Positions 21,841-34,656 are shown, counted from the first letter of the stretch. The stretch: 64,000 bases of DNA from Eustoma russellianum (GCA_036186865.1 AP025053.1:6859031-6923030); one strand, 5' to 3'. The notes: generated by a model from the letters alone, not told the origin. Program-made: numbers and translations.

Positions 21841-22626
21841 TCATGTATTATCAGAAACCTCAGTGAAATTAGATTCATGACACACAAAGGACAAATTACC
21901 TTTCTTCTCTAGCCATCCTTTATACTTCAGGCAATCTTTCTTCCAGTGTCCATTTTTCTTGCAAAACCGACATTTATCTTTATTGCCGGTTTTCTTTATT
22001 GGAACACCTTTGCCCTTCTTTGCGTTTCTCTTAAAATGAGTCGCAAGATGCACAGAATCAATGGACTCATTATTCAACCTCTGCTCCTCTTGAACACACA
22101 TGGTCAGAAGTTCATTAATTGACCAGTTTTCTTTATGTGTGTTAAATGAGATCTTAAATGGAGCGAACTCCGAAGGGAGAGAGTTGAGTATGAAATACAC
22201 CAGGAATGACTCCAAGATTTCAACCTTTAGGGAGCTTAATTTAGCAACAATGTCCCTCATCTCCATGATGTGCTCGCGCACACCACGGCTTCTGTCATGG
22301 GTCATATTTGAAAGCCTCTTCATAAAGGTGCTGACAACCGTCTTGTCAGAGCTTACGAATTGATCATCAATGGCTTTCATGTAAGCTTTGACATTATCAA
22401 GATTAGGAATGGAACCCCTGATGCTTGGACTTATATTAGACTTGATGAGCATCATGCTGAGGCGATTAGATCGCTCCCAGCATTCATAACTAGACCTCTC
22501 AGATGGCGTACTTGATTCCGTGGGATTTGGTGGATTTTCCTCACGGAGTGCCAGGTCTAAGTCCATGCACCCCAACGTCAAAAGGATGTTATCCTTCCAT
22601 TCAGTAAAATTGTCACCAGTCAGCAT
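21841..22626 (-). pseudogene. Copia gag with zinc knuckle
   Basis: A 261-codon open frame that is nearly whole. It begins MLTGDNFTEWKDNILLTLG, the conserved opening of copia gag, and runs through the helical body (MKAIDDQFVSSDKTVVSTFM, SLPSEFAPFKISFN). It carries the knuckle CRFCKKNGHWKKDC at about 21940-21980 with all four metal ligands, then FVCHESNFTEV. It ends 30 codons before the protease should start. The first methionine may not be the native start, because the frame is open a little further upstream without an ATG. Confidence 0.85.
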
Positions 22627-24524
22627 TGGAGTTTTAGCAGAATCAAATAAAGCAGTAGTGGGAATAACTGCATAACCAAAGAAACATATATCATGCTATG
22701 AACATATATAACCAGAATGAATTAATCAAGTTAATTTAAATAGTATATTCTAAACCTTCCTGGTTGTAGAGGTCTCACTCATGCGTAGAATATACTTAAA
22801 ACGGTATGAAAGTTAAACAAGCCAAAATATTTCTGTACATGTGGGCATAGGAAAAATTTATGTTTAATTTTCTTGATTAATAAAACAATCACTTCCCTGT
22901 GGGGCAGAGTGACTACCTTATTAATCAAAACCATAGGTATGATGACATTTTATTTTCTTTATACCGTACAATTTTAAGATGATGTGACTATTCTTAAAAT
23001 TAAGAAAATATTTCTTTATATGTCATCAACTTTAAAACGCTTTATATGACATCAACAAAAGATGAAATCATAATGAAAATGTGAAGTGAACCAATTCAGC
23101 AATACCCCAGGAAAGATCATGAATCAATTTTCTAGACAGGTATTACCATTCCACGTAAAATTTCAGTCCGTGCAGTGGGGTCACAACGGTCCCGCTTAAG
23201 TACAGATTTTCTAGACAGAGATTACGTGCACGGTGTATTTATCACACTTTCAATAGTTCACCTTTTGCATTTGCCACAAATTTTATCAATACATAATCAT
23301 AGTTTATAATAAACAAAGTTAATTGATAAACGTATAAATTTCAAATAAGTATGGTCATATACTAAAAAAAATTTAAACAGGTAAAGTATAAATAACAAAG
23401 GATGATTCCAACCCGTACTTGTCAAATTTTTATCAGCCGCACAAAGATTCCTTTGACTTCTTAGAAATGTAAGTTGTAACTGTTATCTATAATATTTCTT
23501 GTCCCCACATGCATAAGGGACGGAAAAGCATATTGATGATATCAATGGATTTACTATTTTCATCACTTACCATACACACAATTAATGAAATTGGTAACAG
23601 AAACAGCCAAAGGAAAGAGGAAAAATTAGCACTTCAATATCTCCATTAATAATTTGGAAAGAGCAGAATCAATCGACAGAATGCAAACTCCGGCCATAGC
23701 AGTGACAATATCAAATTTTTTTTACAATTACTTTTTACATTTACTATTCATCTTCGTCCTCAATTTCATTACCAAACAGCAAATTGTCAGGGCCAAAAGT
23801 CTGGTTCAATACCAATATCAATATCAATTGAACCCGCATTTCTAAATCCCCACACTAAGAACATGAATATACTAAAACATAACAGAGAGAATTCGCACAT
23901 CACCCCATTGAACCCGCATCTATAAACAAAGTCACCAAGAAAACGAACAGAAAGAATTCTGATATTTTTTTTCAGCAACGAAAACAATGAAGCACCGGAA
24001 GGATTTGATTTTCAGTAATGAAAACAATGCAGCACCCAGGAAAATTTCTCGGCAGAAAAACAAAGCCTTTTGGATCTGATGGAACTCAAGGTATCTAGAA
24101 TTCCAAAGCCTGGAACCTTAAAATATATGCAAAAACAGGCGAGGTTGAAGAAAAGTTGTAGCCTTTTATAATACAATTTTTTTTGTAAAGGATTTCGCAT
24201 GACCCAGGAGGAAAAATCATGTGCAGGCAGCAAAAGGAATTGGAAGGCTTATGAAAAATTTCTTCAGCAACAATAAATGTATGCAGCCCATGACAATATT
24301 AAGAAGGATTTCCAAATTGAATCTGATGGTTTGAAGAATATGGAGCTTAGATGCAGTGATACGGACAAGATGCAGAATGCAATCATATGCAGCGTTTTGG
24401 CAGAATAATGGTACAAGAATTGAATCTTAAAGGCATTGAAAACTATAATTCTGTAACGAACGATCAAATTGCTTAAAAGGGTACGGAAGAAAGTTTTTTA
24501 AATACAAACGATATGGTCAGAGGA
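22627..24524 (-). other. Long non-coding leader of the copia element
   Basis: 1.9 kb between the primer site and gag. No gene-like frame. An accumulation of short open frames on both strands shows no motif. Known of some copia lineages: leaders of this length carry packaging and dimerisation signals. Confidence 0.55.
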
Positions 24525-24539
24525 GACTTTGATACCAAA

Positions 24540-24955
24540 TGTTAGGCCAAACCAAATTGCGGAAGCAGAAAAGTTACCTCCATCCATTATCGCTTAGTCG
24601 TCGACTTCGAATCGCAAGCCTGCTGCAGAGAAGAATCCTTGTGGAAATGGAGCCTTCCAGCCTATGTCTATCTGAATGCTGTATAGCTATGAATGATGGA
24701 ATATCACAGGCACTCTTTATAGGCTAGGTCAGGGACCCTTTTTTTATTTGACTGACAATTAATTCCTTCCATCAAGGAAACTTAATAATTGTCAATCAAT
24801 CATAATCAAATCTGATAAATAATGCAGTCAATAATTGCAACGTATCTAGTCAATATAACGTACAGATACATTATACATGTGATTCACATTAGTGATGTAT
24901 AAATAAATCACGAGATTATAGTAATCAATTATAATTAATATAATTAATTTTAACA
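24540..24955 (-). repeat. 5' LTR of the minus-strand copia element
   Basis: 416 bp with short terminal inverted ends: TGTTAGG at the plus-strand left and TTTTAACA at the right. The primer site, read on the minus strand as TTTGGTATCAAAGTC, lies directly beside it (24525-24539). It matches the initiator tRNA-Met site with an A for G change. Confidence 0.75.
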
Positions 24956-25103
24956 TACTAAGCATGAGAAAGTTAAGAATGAGGAGGAAGAGGTGGTCAC
25001 GGCTCTGTCAAATTCTAACTCCGAGGTGGACAGCTTCAAAAGCAAGTTCTCCGATCTGGAGTTGTCTCTCACTACAGCCAAGTTGACTAATGAATCTCTG
25101 GCA
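24956..25103 (+). pseudogene. Coiled-coil coding fragment, part 1
   Basis: An open stretch rich in Glu, Lys, Ser and Leu: KVKNEEEEVVTALSNSNSEV, then FKSKFSDLELSLTTAKLTNE. The heptad-like spacing indicates a coiled coil. The reading frame runs straight up to the target-site duplication of the gypsy element and continues in phase at 40880. It is probably the C-terminal part of the gene remnant at 12539-13808, judging by the architecture of that family; direct proof is lacking. Confidence 0.5.
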
Positions 25104-25108
25104 TAGAA

Positions 25109-27744
25109 TATTAGATACCGTTTTTTTAAATAATACATTGTGATCATCCTAAAAGCAATTAATTGAAAAGGAAGATAAATCTTGATTAAATATGATTTAG
25201 GAAATCATAATCCTAACCAACTAAGGAATATGCCTTTTGTACCTAATACCTATCCTTTTATTTAATTAAACATACCTCACCCTAACCCTCCCACATACCA
25301 GCCGTCGCCCCCCTGCAGGTCAATGAAACGAAGAAAAAAGACAAACCAAGAGCCTCAATTGCCCCATCAACAGAAAAGGAAAAAAAAAGAGAACGCCCCT
25401 CCCTAGCAACCCTTTTGAACCGAGAGCAGTTAGGTGGAAGAGAGGAAAATTCCATTCAAGCAAACCTAGATTGGTGATTTACGGTATAGTATACCCCGAT
25501 CAAAGTGAGTAATCTACTTATATTTGCTATGTCTTTGCAAAACCTATGTGTTATTTTGATATAAACCTGTGGGTCATGTATGTTATAATTGTGTTCATAT
25601 ATGTATGCATTCATGTATATGTATATATGTATGCATCAAATTGGGGATGTGAATATACATATACGGATAGTATGAATTTATGCATGGTGACCGAGACATT
25701 GCATCAGTGCAATGGCCGAATATTTTTGTTCTATGGATACAAATTGAGATAAAATGCTTAAATGATATTTGTTGAATATAAATATGTGTGTGCATAATGG
25801 TGTTGTGTGAGGGCCATTGGACGCTGGTCTCTTGGTGGAAACCGGCCATATTTTAATTATATGTGACATGTGTGTGTATGCCATATGTATACATGTGTAT
25901 TGTAAACCTAAGCATATGGAGATGGAAATTATATTTTTTGACATACTTATTAGAAGAGCGAATGCATGATGGATTTGGGGGATTTAATTTGGCAGTCAGG
26001 CTGATTGGGGGCCTGATCAAGTAGGTGAATTGAGCATTACATGGATTGTATGGATATGATTCTATGTGGGTGTAATTAGGATTTTTGGCATTGAATTTGG
26101 CAAAATAAATTCCGAAAATTGGTTTTTGCACAATTTGGGGGTGAAGACAGGGTGGAATCAGGAAGATGAAAATTTTGGTGATCGGAGTATGCCACCAGCG
26201 GTGGCATGTGAGCCACACGCGTCGCTCGGTGGCCACGCATAGGCGCAAGTGATGACGTGCGTGTGGGCGGGTGCGAGCTCTATTGGTGGCGATTTTTGTG
26301 ACAGTGTGTTAGGCATGAATGATACTTGTTGTCTATGGGGTTAGGTGTGATAAAATGTGAATAATGAGGGAGTTGGAGGGCGGCCAAGAGTGCGAGGAGG
26401 GTGTGAGTGAAATTAGGGTTTGAGGGAGAGTAGGAAGGGGCTGGGCCTAAGGGTTGGGGCATGGGTCTGGTCAGTGGAGCAGAGCTGGGCCGAGGAGTAT
26501 AGGGGGTGAGCTGAGGTGAGTTCAGGTAGTGGGTTGGGAAGAAGTGGGCTGAGGGAGGTACGTGTACGTATATACATGTATATGCACATGTATGGGCATG
26601 AATATATATACGTGCATATGTACGAGGCTGAGAGTGTGTTATTTGGACTTTTTGTTAATTTTGGAAATTATTTGGACTATTTGTTTTGGATTCTTTTAAT
26701 TTTGGGCATTTTGGCAATTTTAGCTAATTTTTGGACTTGAAAAATAATTTTAGAAAATTTGCATTCATATTTTGAAATTCACCTTTACAAAGTAAAATAC
26801 ATTGTTAAACTGGATTGGTTCCAGACAAAAAGAGCGTCCGGACATATTGACTATTTTGATATAGAACGCACGGACATATTGGCTTTTTTAATATAGAGAT
26901 CCAGGGCATATTGACTATTAGGGGATCAGTTCGTAAGTCTTATGGTATAAGTCACTTGTAGAGAAAGTGATATAGCCATTGTATTTGATTTTGGACTTTG
27001 TACCGATTTAGCGGGATTTTGATTATTTGGACTTTGGACTATAGACCGGCTAAACTGAATTTGGAAAATTTAAAAATTTGGAATTTGGAAACCTTTGGTT
27101 TTGGTTTTGGAAACTCAGCATTGCATTATTTTGGAAAGTTGTATCACTTTTTGTCTTGGACTAACTTTTGCTTGGACTATGTTATGTGACTTTGTTGGGT
27201 TTACTAGTTGCCTTTGATTTTGATTGTCAGGGGCAGAACAACAAATTTATTTATGAATGAGAAGCATGTTATTTTCTGTACTATTATTTATTTTTATTAC
27301 ACTTGTTTTTCCGTGTACGATCACATGATAAATATAGTGAGGTTGCTTGCTGGGCGACGTGTCGCTCATACTACACTTTCTTTTTTTTCTAGGTGAGAAG
27401 GATTACGATTTAGTCTAGATCGAGGACTTAGAGTAAGACAGTGGATTGCTCCTGGCCGTTTGAGGATATTACCAATGATGAGTTTAGAGGATTTGTGGAT
27501 TCTAGTTTTATTCATTTTCATGGAGACTTAGTCATTTATTTCTTTTTATTTTCGTTAAGACATTGTACTGATTTAGTTTTGCCTAAACCTTTGCATGATA
27601 TTTATTATTGATGGTGATTTCGAGGTTTTAAATTTTGACTTCCTCTGATGTGTAATGGTTTTCGTCTTTGACGCCTTGCATTTTCCTTATCGAAATATAG
27701 CGGTGAGTCATTTCGAGTACTAGGGCTTAGGATGGGACGCTATA
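25109..27744 (+). repeat. 5' LTR of the gypsy element, 2.6 kb
   Basis: Starts TATTAGATACC (3' copy TGTTGAGTACC) and ends GACGCTATA (3' copy GTCGTTACA), so both termini have mutated away from TG..CA. A run of TATACGTATA-like palindromes occurs at 26560-26625 and again at the matching place in the 3' LTR. LTRs of 2-3 kb are usual in Tekay/Del elements. Confidence 0.9.
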
Positions 27745-29074
27745 GGTGGTATCAGAGCACGACTCTAGATCCACAGCAGAAACATAGATTTAGACTATGA
27801 TCTTAGAAGTTAAGTTACGATTTTGCCCCTAAGTTAATATTTTAAACTTAAGCATTTGCTACTAAGTATTGACTTTGGAATTATGTTTTGGACGTTGGAC
27901 TTAATTGATGATCGGATGAGGCACTCATACATAGTTATACTAGACGTTTTATTTGCTCATTTCATTAAGTTTTAAATTTCGCCTTTTACTTACTCTAACC
28001 TGACCATTTCAGTTCCATTTATTTCTTTAAGAATAAAATTTTAGTAAATCGTGTATGACCATGTTGTTACAGCATCATGCCGCCGAAGAGAGATCGTAAT
28101 GGTGATGGCAACGGCAACAATCAGGGCACAGTGCCTCAAGCCTTGACAGATGCGCTTGCTGCCATAGCACATGTTCTAACACAGCAGCAACACCAATAGA
28201 ACTAGCCGCCACCACCTCCTCCACCGCCACAGACAGGTCTTCCATTCTTCTATCAGGAGATGAGAGGGCCCATGTTTTGACATTTAGGGGCAACACCGAT
28301 TCTGATGAGGCAGAAGCCTGGCTCAAAGAGGTGGAGAATAACCTCCATTTATTGCAGGTACCCAAGGAGACCCGGGTAGAANNNNNNNNNNAGCGGTGAG
28401 TCATTTCGAGTACTAGGGCTTAGGATGGGACGCTATAGGTGGTATCAGAGCACGACTCTAGATCCACAGCAGAAACATAGATTTAGACTATGATCTTAGA
28501 AGTTAAGTTACGATTTTGCCCCTAAGTTAATATTTTAAACTTAAGCATTTGCTACTAAGTATTGACTTTGGAATTATGTTTTGGACGTTGGACTTAATTG
28601 ATGATCGGATGAGGCACTCATACATAGTTATACTAGACGTTTTATTTGCTCATTTCATTAAGTTTTAAATTTCGCCTTTTACTTACTCTAACCTGACCAT
28701 TTCAGTTCCATTTATTTCTTTAAGAATAAAATTTTAGTAAATCGTGTATGACCATGTTGTTACAGCATCATGCCGCCGAAGAGAGATCGTAATGGTGATG
28801 GCAACGGCAACAATCAGGGCACAGTGCCTCAAGCCTTGACAGATGCGCTTGCTGCCATAGCACATGTTCTAACACAGCAGCAACACCAATAGAACTAGCC
28901 GCCACCACCTCCTCCACCGCCACAGACAGGTCTTCCATTCTTCTATCAGGAGATGAGAGGGCCCATGTTTTGACATTTAGGGGCAACACCGATTCTGATG
29001 AGGCAGAAGCCTGGCTCAAAGAGGTGGAGAATAACCTCCATTTATTGCAGGTACCCAAGGAGACCCGGGTAGAA
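27699..29074 (+). other. 683-bp direct duplication flanking an assembly gap
   Basis: 27699-28381 and 28392-29074 appear identical at every place I compared. Ten N (28382-28391) separate them. The repeat covers the LTR end, primer site, leader and first 300 bp of gag. Confidence 0.93.
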
Positions 29075-29830
29075 TGGTCACACCATTCCTGCTGGGAGAA
29101 GTTGAGGAATGATGGAATGGAGCCGCGCTGAATCTACCTCAGCCGGTTTTGTGGCACCAGTTCCGAGACGAGTTCTGCAGATACTATGTGCCAGTGACAC
29201 CGATCCTCCAGAAGATGGCTGCTTTTCAGGCTTTGACACATGGGAGCATGTCAGTATCAGAATATGCCGAAAAGTTCCACGCGTTGCATAGATTTGTCCC
29301 ATCGACCATGGCTGATACCCGTCTCAATATGCTGAAGTTTGAGAAAGGTCTTAACTCTCGCATCCGTTCAGGCACTGTGAATGCAAACGCGAGAAACTTT
29401 GGAGAGCTGTTGGAGGCGTGCCACCTGGTTGAGATAGATCTATAGAAGGTAGCAGCCAAGAAAAAGAAGAATAAGAGGCCGTGTGAGGAGAGCAACGACA
29501 ACTAGTTCGTGCGATGGGTGAAAGTACTGAGGCACCATCTAGGAGGACGGCCATTTAGGCCCCAGCCACCATGACCACAGCCCCAGCAGCAGGTCACTAT
29601 AGTTCACTCAATGGGGGTTCCAGTCTACTTGGCGTGTGGGAGCCGACACACTAGGGAATGCTGGAGGAATATAGCGACGAGCTTCAACTGTGGCAAGGTT
29701 GGACACACGGTGAAAGACTGCACCGAGCTGCGGAGGATACCTTTAAAGGCGGCCCTATAGCAGCGTCAGTGAGGTCGGCATGACCTAATGCGAGGGTCCA
29801 TGTTATGACGAACAATGAGGTACAGGGGTC
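28771..29830 (+). pseudogene. Gypsy gag with degraded zinc knuckle
   Basis: The ATG at 28771 (duplicate at 28078) opens MPPKRDRNGDGNGN, followed by stops in the glutamine/proline region. The Retrotrans_gag (PF03732) core follows in 29149-29445: LWHQFRDEFCRYYVPV, QALTHGSMSVSEYAEKFHAL, KFEKGLNSRIRSG. The knuckle at about 29690-29720 reads FNCGKVGHTVKDC, so the first Cys is replaced by Phe. Frameshifts occur near 29090 and 29140 and further stops after 29443. Confidence 0.88.
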
Positions 29831-29919
29831 CAACGACTTAGTCAGGTACACTTATCGTTTTAAGTTCTTACTTGATTATGATAATGTTATATGTGTAACC
29901 CTGTGTTTGAACCCTTATT

Positions 29920-31100
29920 CCCTTAGGTGTCATACTACTGAATAGAGTCCCGACCAATGTTTTATTTGATAATTGAACTAGCCACTCATTCGTTGCTAAG
30001 AGTTTTGCCAAGAACCTCCAAAGCAGTCTCGAATGGCTAGGGACACTGTACCATGTACTCGCAGCTGGAGACAAGTAATTGTCTCACATCATTTGTACAA
30101 GAATCGTTGATTGGAGATAGAGGATTGGGAATTAGAAGCTGCGTTGATACCCATCTAGATGAGTGATTTTGACGTGATTATGTGCGTGGATTGGTTGGTA
30201 GATACTATGTTCACATTGATTGCAAGCAGAAACAAGTTGTGTTCAAGGACCCTACTAAGGAGGAGTTTACATATCATGGGAACACAAAGTTGAAGAAGCT
30301 GCCTTGCAACATATATTTGACCGCAGCACGAGCATACAAGGCGTTGAGGAAAGAAGACGAGGGATTTCTATTGTATGCCTTGAATGCTAATTCGAAGACT
30401 CCATCTATTGACGACATCCCAGTGGTGGGAGAGTTCAAAGACATCTTCCTTGAGAACTACCAGGTTTGCCACCGAACATAGAAGTGGAAATCGAGATCAA
30501 CTTGATATCGGGAGCCGAGCTGATCTCGAAAGTGTCGTATAGAATGGCACCAGCTGAGTTGAAAGAGCTAAAGAAGCAGTTACAAGAGTTGCTGGACAAC
30601 AAGTTCATAAGACCTAGTGTTTTGTCCTAGGGAGCATTGATCTTTTATGTGAAGAAGAAGGATGGTAGCATGAGGCTATGCATCGACTATTGAGGGTGCA
30701 ACAATATCACGATAAGAAATAAGTATTCGCTACCGAGGATCGATGACTTCTTCGATTAGTTAAAGGTAACATGTTTTCAATTCTGCAAGTTTTATATATT
30801 GCAAATACCGACACGTATAAAACAAAATAGTGTGCAGGGTGTCAAAGTACTTACAAAGATTGATCTTCGATTGGGCTACCATCACTTGAGAATCAAAGCA
30901 GAGGATGTATCTAAGACGGTGTTCTGCACCAGATATTGGCACTACGAGTTTCTAGTGATGCCCTTTGGATTGACGAATGCACCTACGGCCTTTATGGATT
31001 TGATGAACACTGTGTTCAGGGAGCAGTTGGGCCGGTTCGTGATGGTGTTCACCGACGACATATTGTTGTATTTACCGGATGAGAAGACGCATGCCTGGTT
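29920..31100 (+). pseudogene. Gypsy protease and reverse transcriptase
   Basis: The protease is reduced to VPTNVLFDN followed by a stop, where D-[ST]-G should stand; SHSFVAKSFA follows. The polymerase begins in 30182-30481 (KEEFTYHG..., IPVVGEFKDIFLE). It continues with stops through KKKDGSMRLCIDY (about 30650-30690) and resumes in 30799-31100 with LTKIDLRLGYHHLRI, YEFLVMPFGLTNAPTAFMD and the FTDDIL active site (about 31045-31065), whose two aspartates are intact. A 72-bp GT...AG-bounded insertion lies at 30766-30837. The thumb, connection and RNase H are deleted after about 31100. Confidence 0.88.
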
Positions 31101-32066
31101 AACGAAGTCCGCACACTTTCTACCAGTTTCAAGTGAAGCGGCGATGGATAAGCTAGTGACACTTTATGTTGATAACATCGCCAGTTTACATGGAGTTCCA
31201 GTGAGTATTGTGCCGGACCAAGAACCGAGGTTTACATCATTATTTTAGACTGCATAGCAGAGAGTCATGGGGATTGAGCTGAACTTGAGTATGGCTTTCC
31301 ATCCCCAAACGGATGGACACTTGGAGAGGACGATTCAAACTCTCGAGGGCATGCTACGAGCTTGCACCGTGGATTTTAAGGGTAATTGGGATAGCATTGT
31401 GAAACTACTGAAGTTTTCATATAATAATAGTCACCATAGCGCTAGCGGCATGTCGCCTTTTGAAGCTCTTTATGGGAGGAAACGTCGATCGCCGTTTTAT
31501 TGGGATAAGATTGGAGAGAAGACCATTACTGGACCTGAGTTAGTCGAGCAGGCATTGGAGAAGATTAAGATCATTTGTGAGAGGCTCAAGGTGGCTTAGG
31601 ATCACAGTAAGAGTTAGACGGATTCCAAGAGGAGACCATTGGAGTTCGTCGTGGACGAAAAAGTATATTTGAAGCTTTCTCCAACCAAGGGTGTGATGAG
31701 GTTCGGCGAGAAAGGTAAGTTGAGCCCAAGATACAGCAGTCCATATGAGGTGTTAGAGAGGATTGGGACATTAGCCTATCGACCAGCACCACCTCCGGCA
31801 TTGTCGCAAGTGCACAATGTCTTCCACATATCACAGAGACGCTACGTATCTGACCTAAGTCATGTGTTAGAAGCTCGGCTATTGAAGGTGAAGAGTGATG
31901 CCACATATGAGGAGACCTTGCTATGCATTATAGACCGCAAGGACTAGGTTTTGAGGAGACGAGTCATCCGCTATGTCAAAGTTCAGTACTCGAATCACAC
32001 CGAGGGAGATGCGACTTTGGAGCACGAGGAGGAGGTGCAGAAGAAGTATCCACACCTATTCGACTA
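31100..32066 (+). pseudogene. Gypsy integrase core and C-terminal chromodomain-type region
   Basis: The core begins abruptly with WLTKSAHFLPV, preserving the block around the first Asp region. It continues GVPVSIVPDQEPRFTSLF (second Asp, where the usual SDRD motif reads PDQE), a TAG near 31246, then MAFHPQTDGHLERTIQTLE with the Glu. 31639-31947 is the GPY/F-type C-terminal region (KGKLSPRYSSPYEVLERIG), and 31950-32066 the chromodomain-like end (KVQYSNHTEGDATLEHEEEV). The N-terminal HHCC finger is missing. In Tekay elements the chromodomain helps target insertion to heterochromatin. Confidence 0.88.
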
Positions 32067-32112
32067 AGGTACGTAAGTTTTGAGGACAAAACTTTTTGTA
32101 AGAGGAGAGGAG

Positions 32113-32534
32113 TGTTGAGTACCTTCCTATTAATAATATATTGTGATCATCCTAAATGCAATTAATTGAAAAGGAAGATAAATATTGATTATATGCCTTT
32201 TGTACCTAATATATATCCTTCTATTTAATTAGACATACCTCATCCTAACCCTCCCACATATCAGCCACCCCCTGCAGATCAAACAAACGAAAAAAACAAA
32301 CCAAGAGCCTCAATTGCCCCATCAACAAAAAAAGCAAAAAAAAAGAGAACGCTCCCTCCCCCGCAACCCTTTTCAGCCGAGAGCAATTATGTGGAAGAGA
32401 GGAAAATTCTGTTCAAGCAAACCTAGCTTGGTGATTTACTGTAGAATATACTCCGATCAAAGTGAGTAATCTACCTATATTTGCTATGTCTTTGCAAAAC
32501 CTGTGTTATTTTGGTATAAACCTGTGGATCATGT
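32113..32534 (+). repeat. 3' LTR of the gypsy element, left part
   Basis: Aligns with 25109-25579 of the 5' LTR (ATTGTGATCATCC, AATTAATTGAAAAGGAAG, CTCACCCTAACCCTCCCACA variants, ACTCCGATCAAAGTGAG). It lacks about 45 bp present in the 5' copy near 25190. It is cut by the SIRE-like element at 32532-32534. Confidence 0.9.
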
Positions 32535-34656
32535 TGGACCGTGCACCTGCAATAAACACCACTAGAGGGGGGATGAATAGTGGTTAGCAGAAATTACACT
32601 ACAACCCTTTGTTAAAATCCCCTTTGAAAACAGAATCTGAGACCACCTCAGATTCAAAACCTGTTTTCGAAAAATTCACAAATAAATGTACACAACTCCA
32701 AAAATCGTGAAACTTTCCAGAATTGAACTTCAATGTGTTAGCAAGACTCTGTCCAAAAATCAGATACAAATAAGATTGTTTGCCCTTCAAACAAATAAAA
32801 AGATTCAGATGGTCAAACAGGACAGAATTGGACAGAATGTTGCTGAGTTTGCAATGACCAAAAAGATTAATCTTTATATCAAAACACTCCTTAGAAAGTC
32901 TAGTTAATGTTTCCAAAAGGCCCTGACCTCAAACAATTATGGATAAATATAGAATTCAAGTTTGCTCAAAACTGGTCAGATTGCAGCCAGATTGGAGCAG
33001 TTATCTTGCAATGACTGAGAGACTAACTTTCCCTTGCTCAAATCAAGTTATTCTTGTTGCAAATGAAAACTAACAGTCTGAAGTATAACTTCACCAAAAA
33101 TCACGAATTTTGAAAGTGTTTACCTATTTTTTCAAAACGTGAAAAGTTGTGTGAAATATGTAGTGAAAAAGGGCAGAAAACAGAAAAATATAAAGAAGAC
33201 AAGAACACCAAGAATTTATCCTGGTTCGGTCAATGTGACCTACTCCAGTCCCAAGGAACACCTTTCCTTAGATTTCACTATGGTATGAACCAAATTATAG
33301 CAAGAATCAAGCTTGATCCTTGGGTTAAACACCAACCCTATTCAAGACTTGGATGAACAACCTTTATGCAACTCTTGGTAGCAACACCTCTATCACCTAT
33401 TGATGTAGCCTTATAGATTTGGCTAATCAATCTTACAAATAAGACACAAGAAGGTGTGTATAGTGTAGCTGGACAACAACTAGAAATGGAACACCTTAGC
33501 TACACAAAGTATGAACGAAAATATGAAAAGAGAATAGCAAAACAACAATCTTCAATTTTTGCTTTCAAGTGTATGTCTTCTCTTCTTCACCTTGCCTGCT
33601 ATTTATAGAGTGAATTGATGGCATATTCCCTCCAACTTTTAGAACATGTGATGGCTGAGAATTTTAAATTAAAACACCTCCATAATCATCTCCAACAATC
33701 TTGTCTCCATTACATTCAAATTTGAAATTTCAAGTTGGCAACTTTTGCCAACTAGCTTGCTTTTGGTTTGTCTTCTTGTCTCCAACTCATAAAATGAGAA
33801 AAACATCCACCTGTATAATCACGTTTTGGAGGCTGTGTATATGTATACCAACACAGATTTTTGAAGAGAAATCAACAAATAATAGTTGACAAGGTTATGT
33901 CAACATATAATATCAAAATTCCCATTTGTCCTTGACATATTGTGATGAATCTTGCACCAAGGACACCTTGTAATCTCTGAAAGATGATGATTAAGAACCT
34001 CCAATAACATATATATAAGAGTCTTCAAGAGAAAATAGAACGTGACATCGAATACCGTCACATATCCCGCTACCGTCGATAAAATCATCAAATGAGAGAA
34101 TAAAATAGAAAACCACCAAATAATATTCAAGAATATATTAAATGAACTCCAGAATGAATATAATAAGATACTCAAGAGATTCCTTGAGTAAAAATACCAA
34201 AACTGTCTTCGGGGGTAAAATGACCAAAATGCCCCTAGTGAGATAAAACTCCAGAAATGACCCCGATGGTCAGAATTAAATATAATAACACCTTTTTGAT
34301 AATAAATAAGATGATAATATCTTCTTGAATCATATTCACCATGTCGAGTACCTACAAAACTCAAAATACCACTTTTGTCCTTTTGGTAAGTTGTAGAAAC
34401 TTCGAGGGCATATTAGTCACAAGATATTATCATCATAAAAATCACATAATCACAACATGATAAACATATATAAATCATGTAAAAATAAAAACAACTATTT
34501 TATCACATTTTAGAAAAATATTTCTAATAACCCTAGACATCGTGTCATTTTTCTTCACTTATTCAACTCTTTCATTTATAACACCATATATGACATTTTT
34601 AAGTATTCATCACTTAAATCATGACTTTGAAAATTATCCAAACATATTTCTCAACA
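32532..34656 (-). repeat. 3' LTR of the SIRE-like element
   Basis: About 2.1 kb, from TGTTGGACC (plus-strand left end) to TTTCTCAACA (right end), so the LTR reads TGTTGAGAAA...GGTCCAACA on its own strand. The polypurine tract AAAATGGGGAGAA lies just outside it (34657-34670 on the plus strand as TTCTCCCCATTTT). With only one LTR present, the limits rest on these terminal motifs. Confidence 0.75.

Larger units (their letters stand above)
21108..24955 (-). mobile_element. Ty1/copia retrotransposon, 5' half only
   Basis: On the minus strand, the LTR (24955-24540), a primer site, a leader of about 1.9 kb, gag, a protease-region remnant, and the beginning of the integrase core follow in the normal order. 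The element then stops inside the integrase at about 21108. Reverse transcriptase, RNase H and the 3' LTR are missing, and CACTA coding sequence begins directly at the break. The long leader recalls the Angela/BARE type, but I could not test the lineage. Confidence 0.85.

Noticed and set aside
25595..26248. Overlapping minus-strand frames rich in His, Ile and Tyr
   Set aside because: They come from TATACATGTATG-type simple sequence in the gypsy LTR.
33900..34364. 154-codon minus-strand frame in the SIRE-like LTR
   Set aside because: Aromatic low-complexity reading within non-coding LTR; envelope-like ORFs of SIRE lie before the LTR and have membrane segments in another arrangement.
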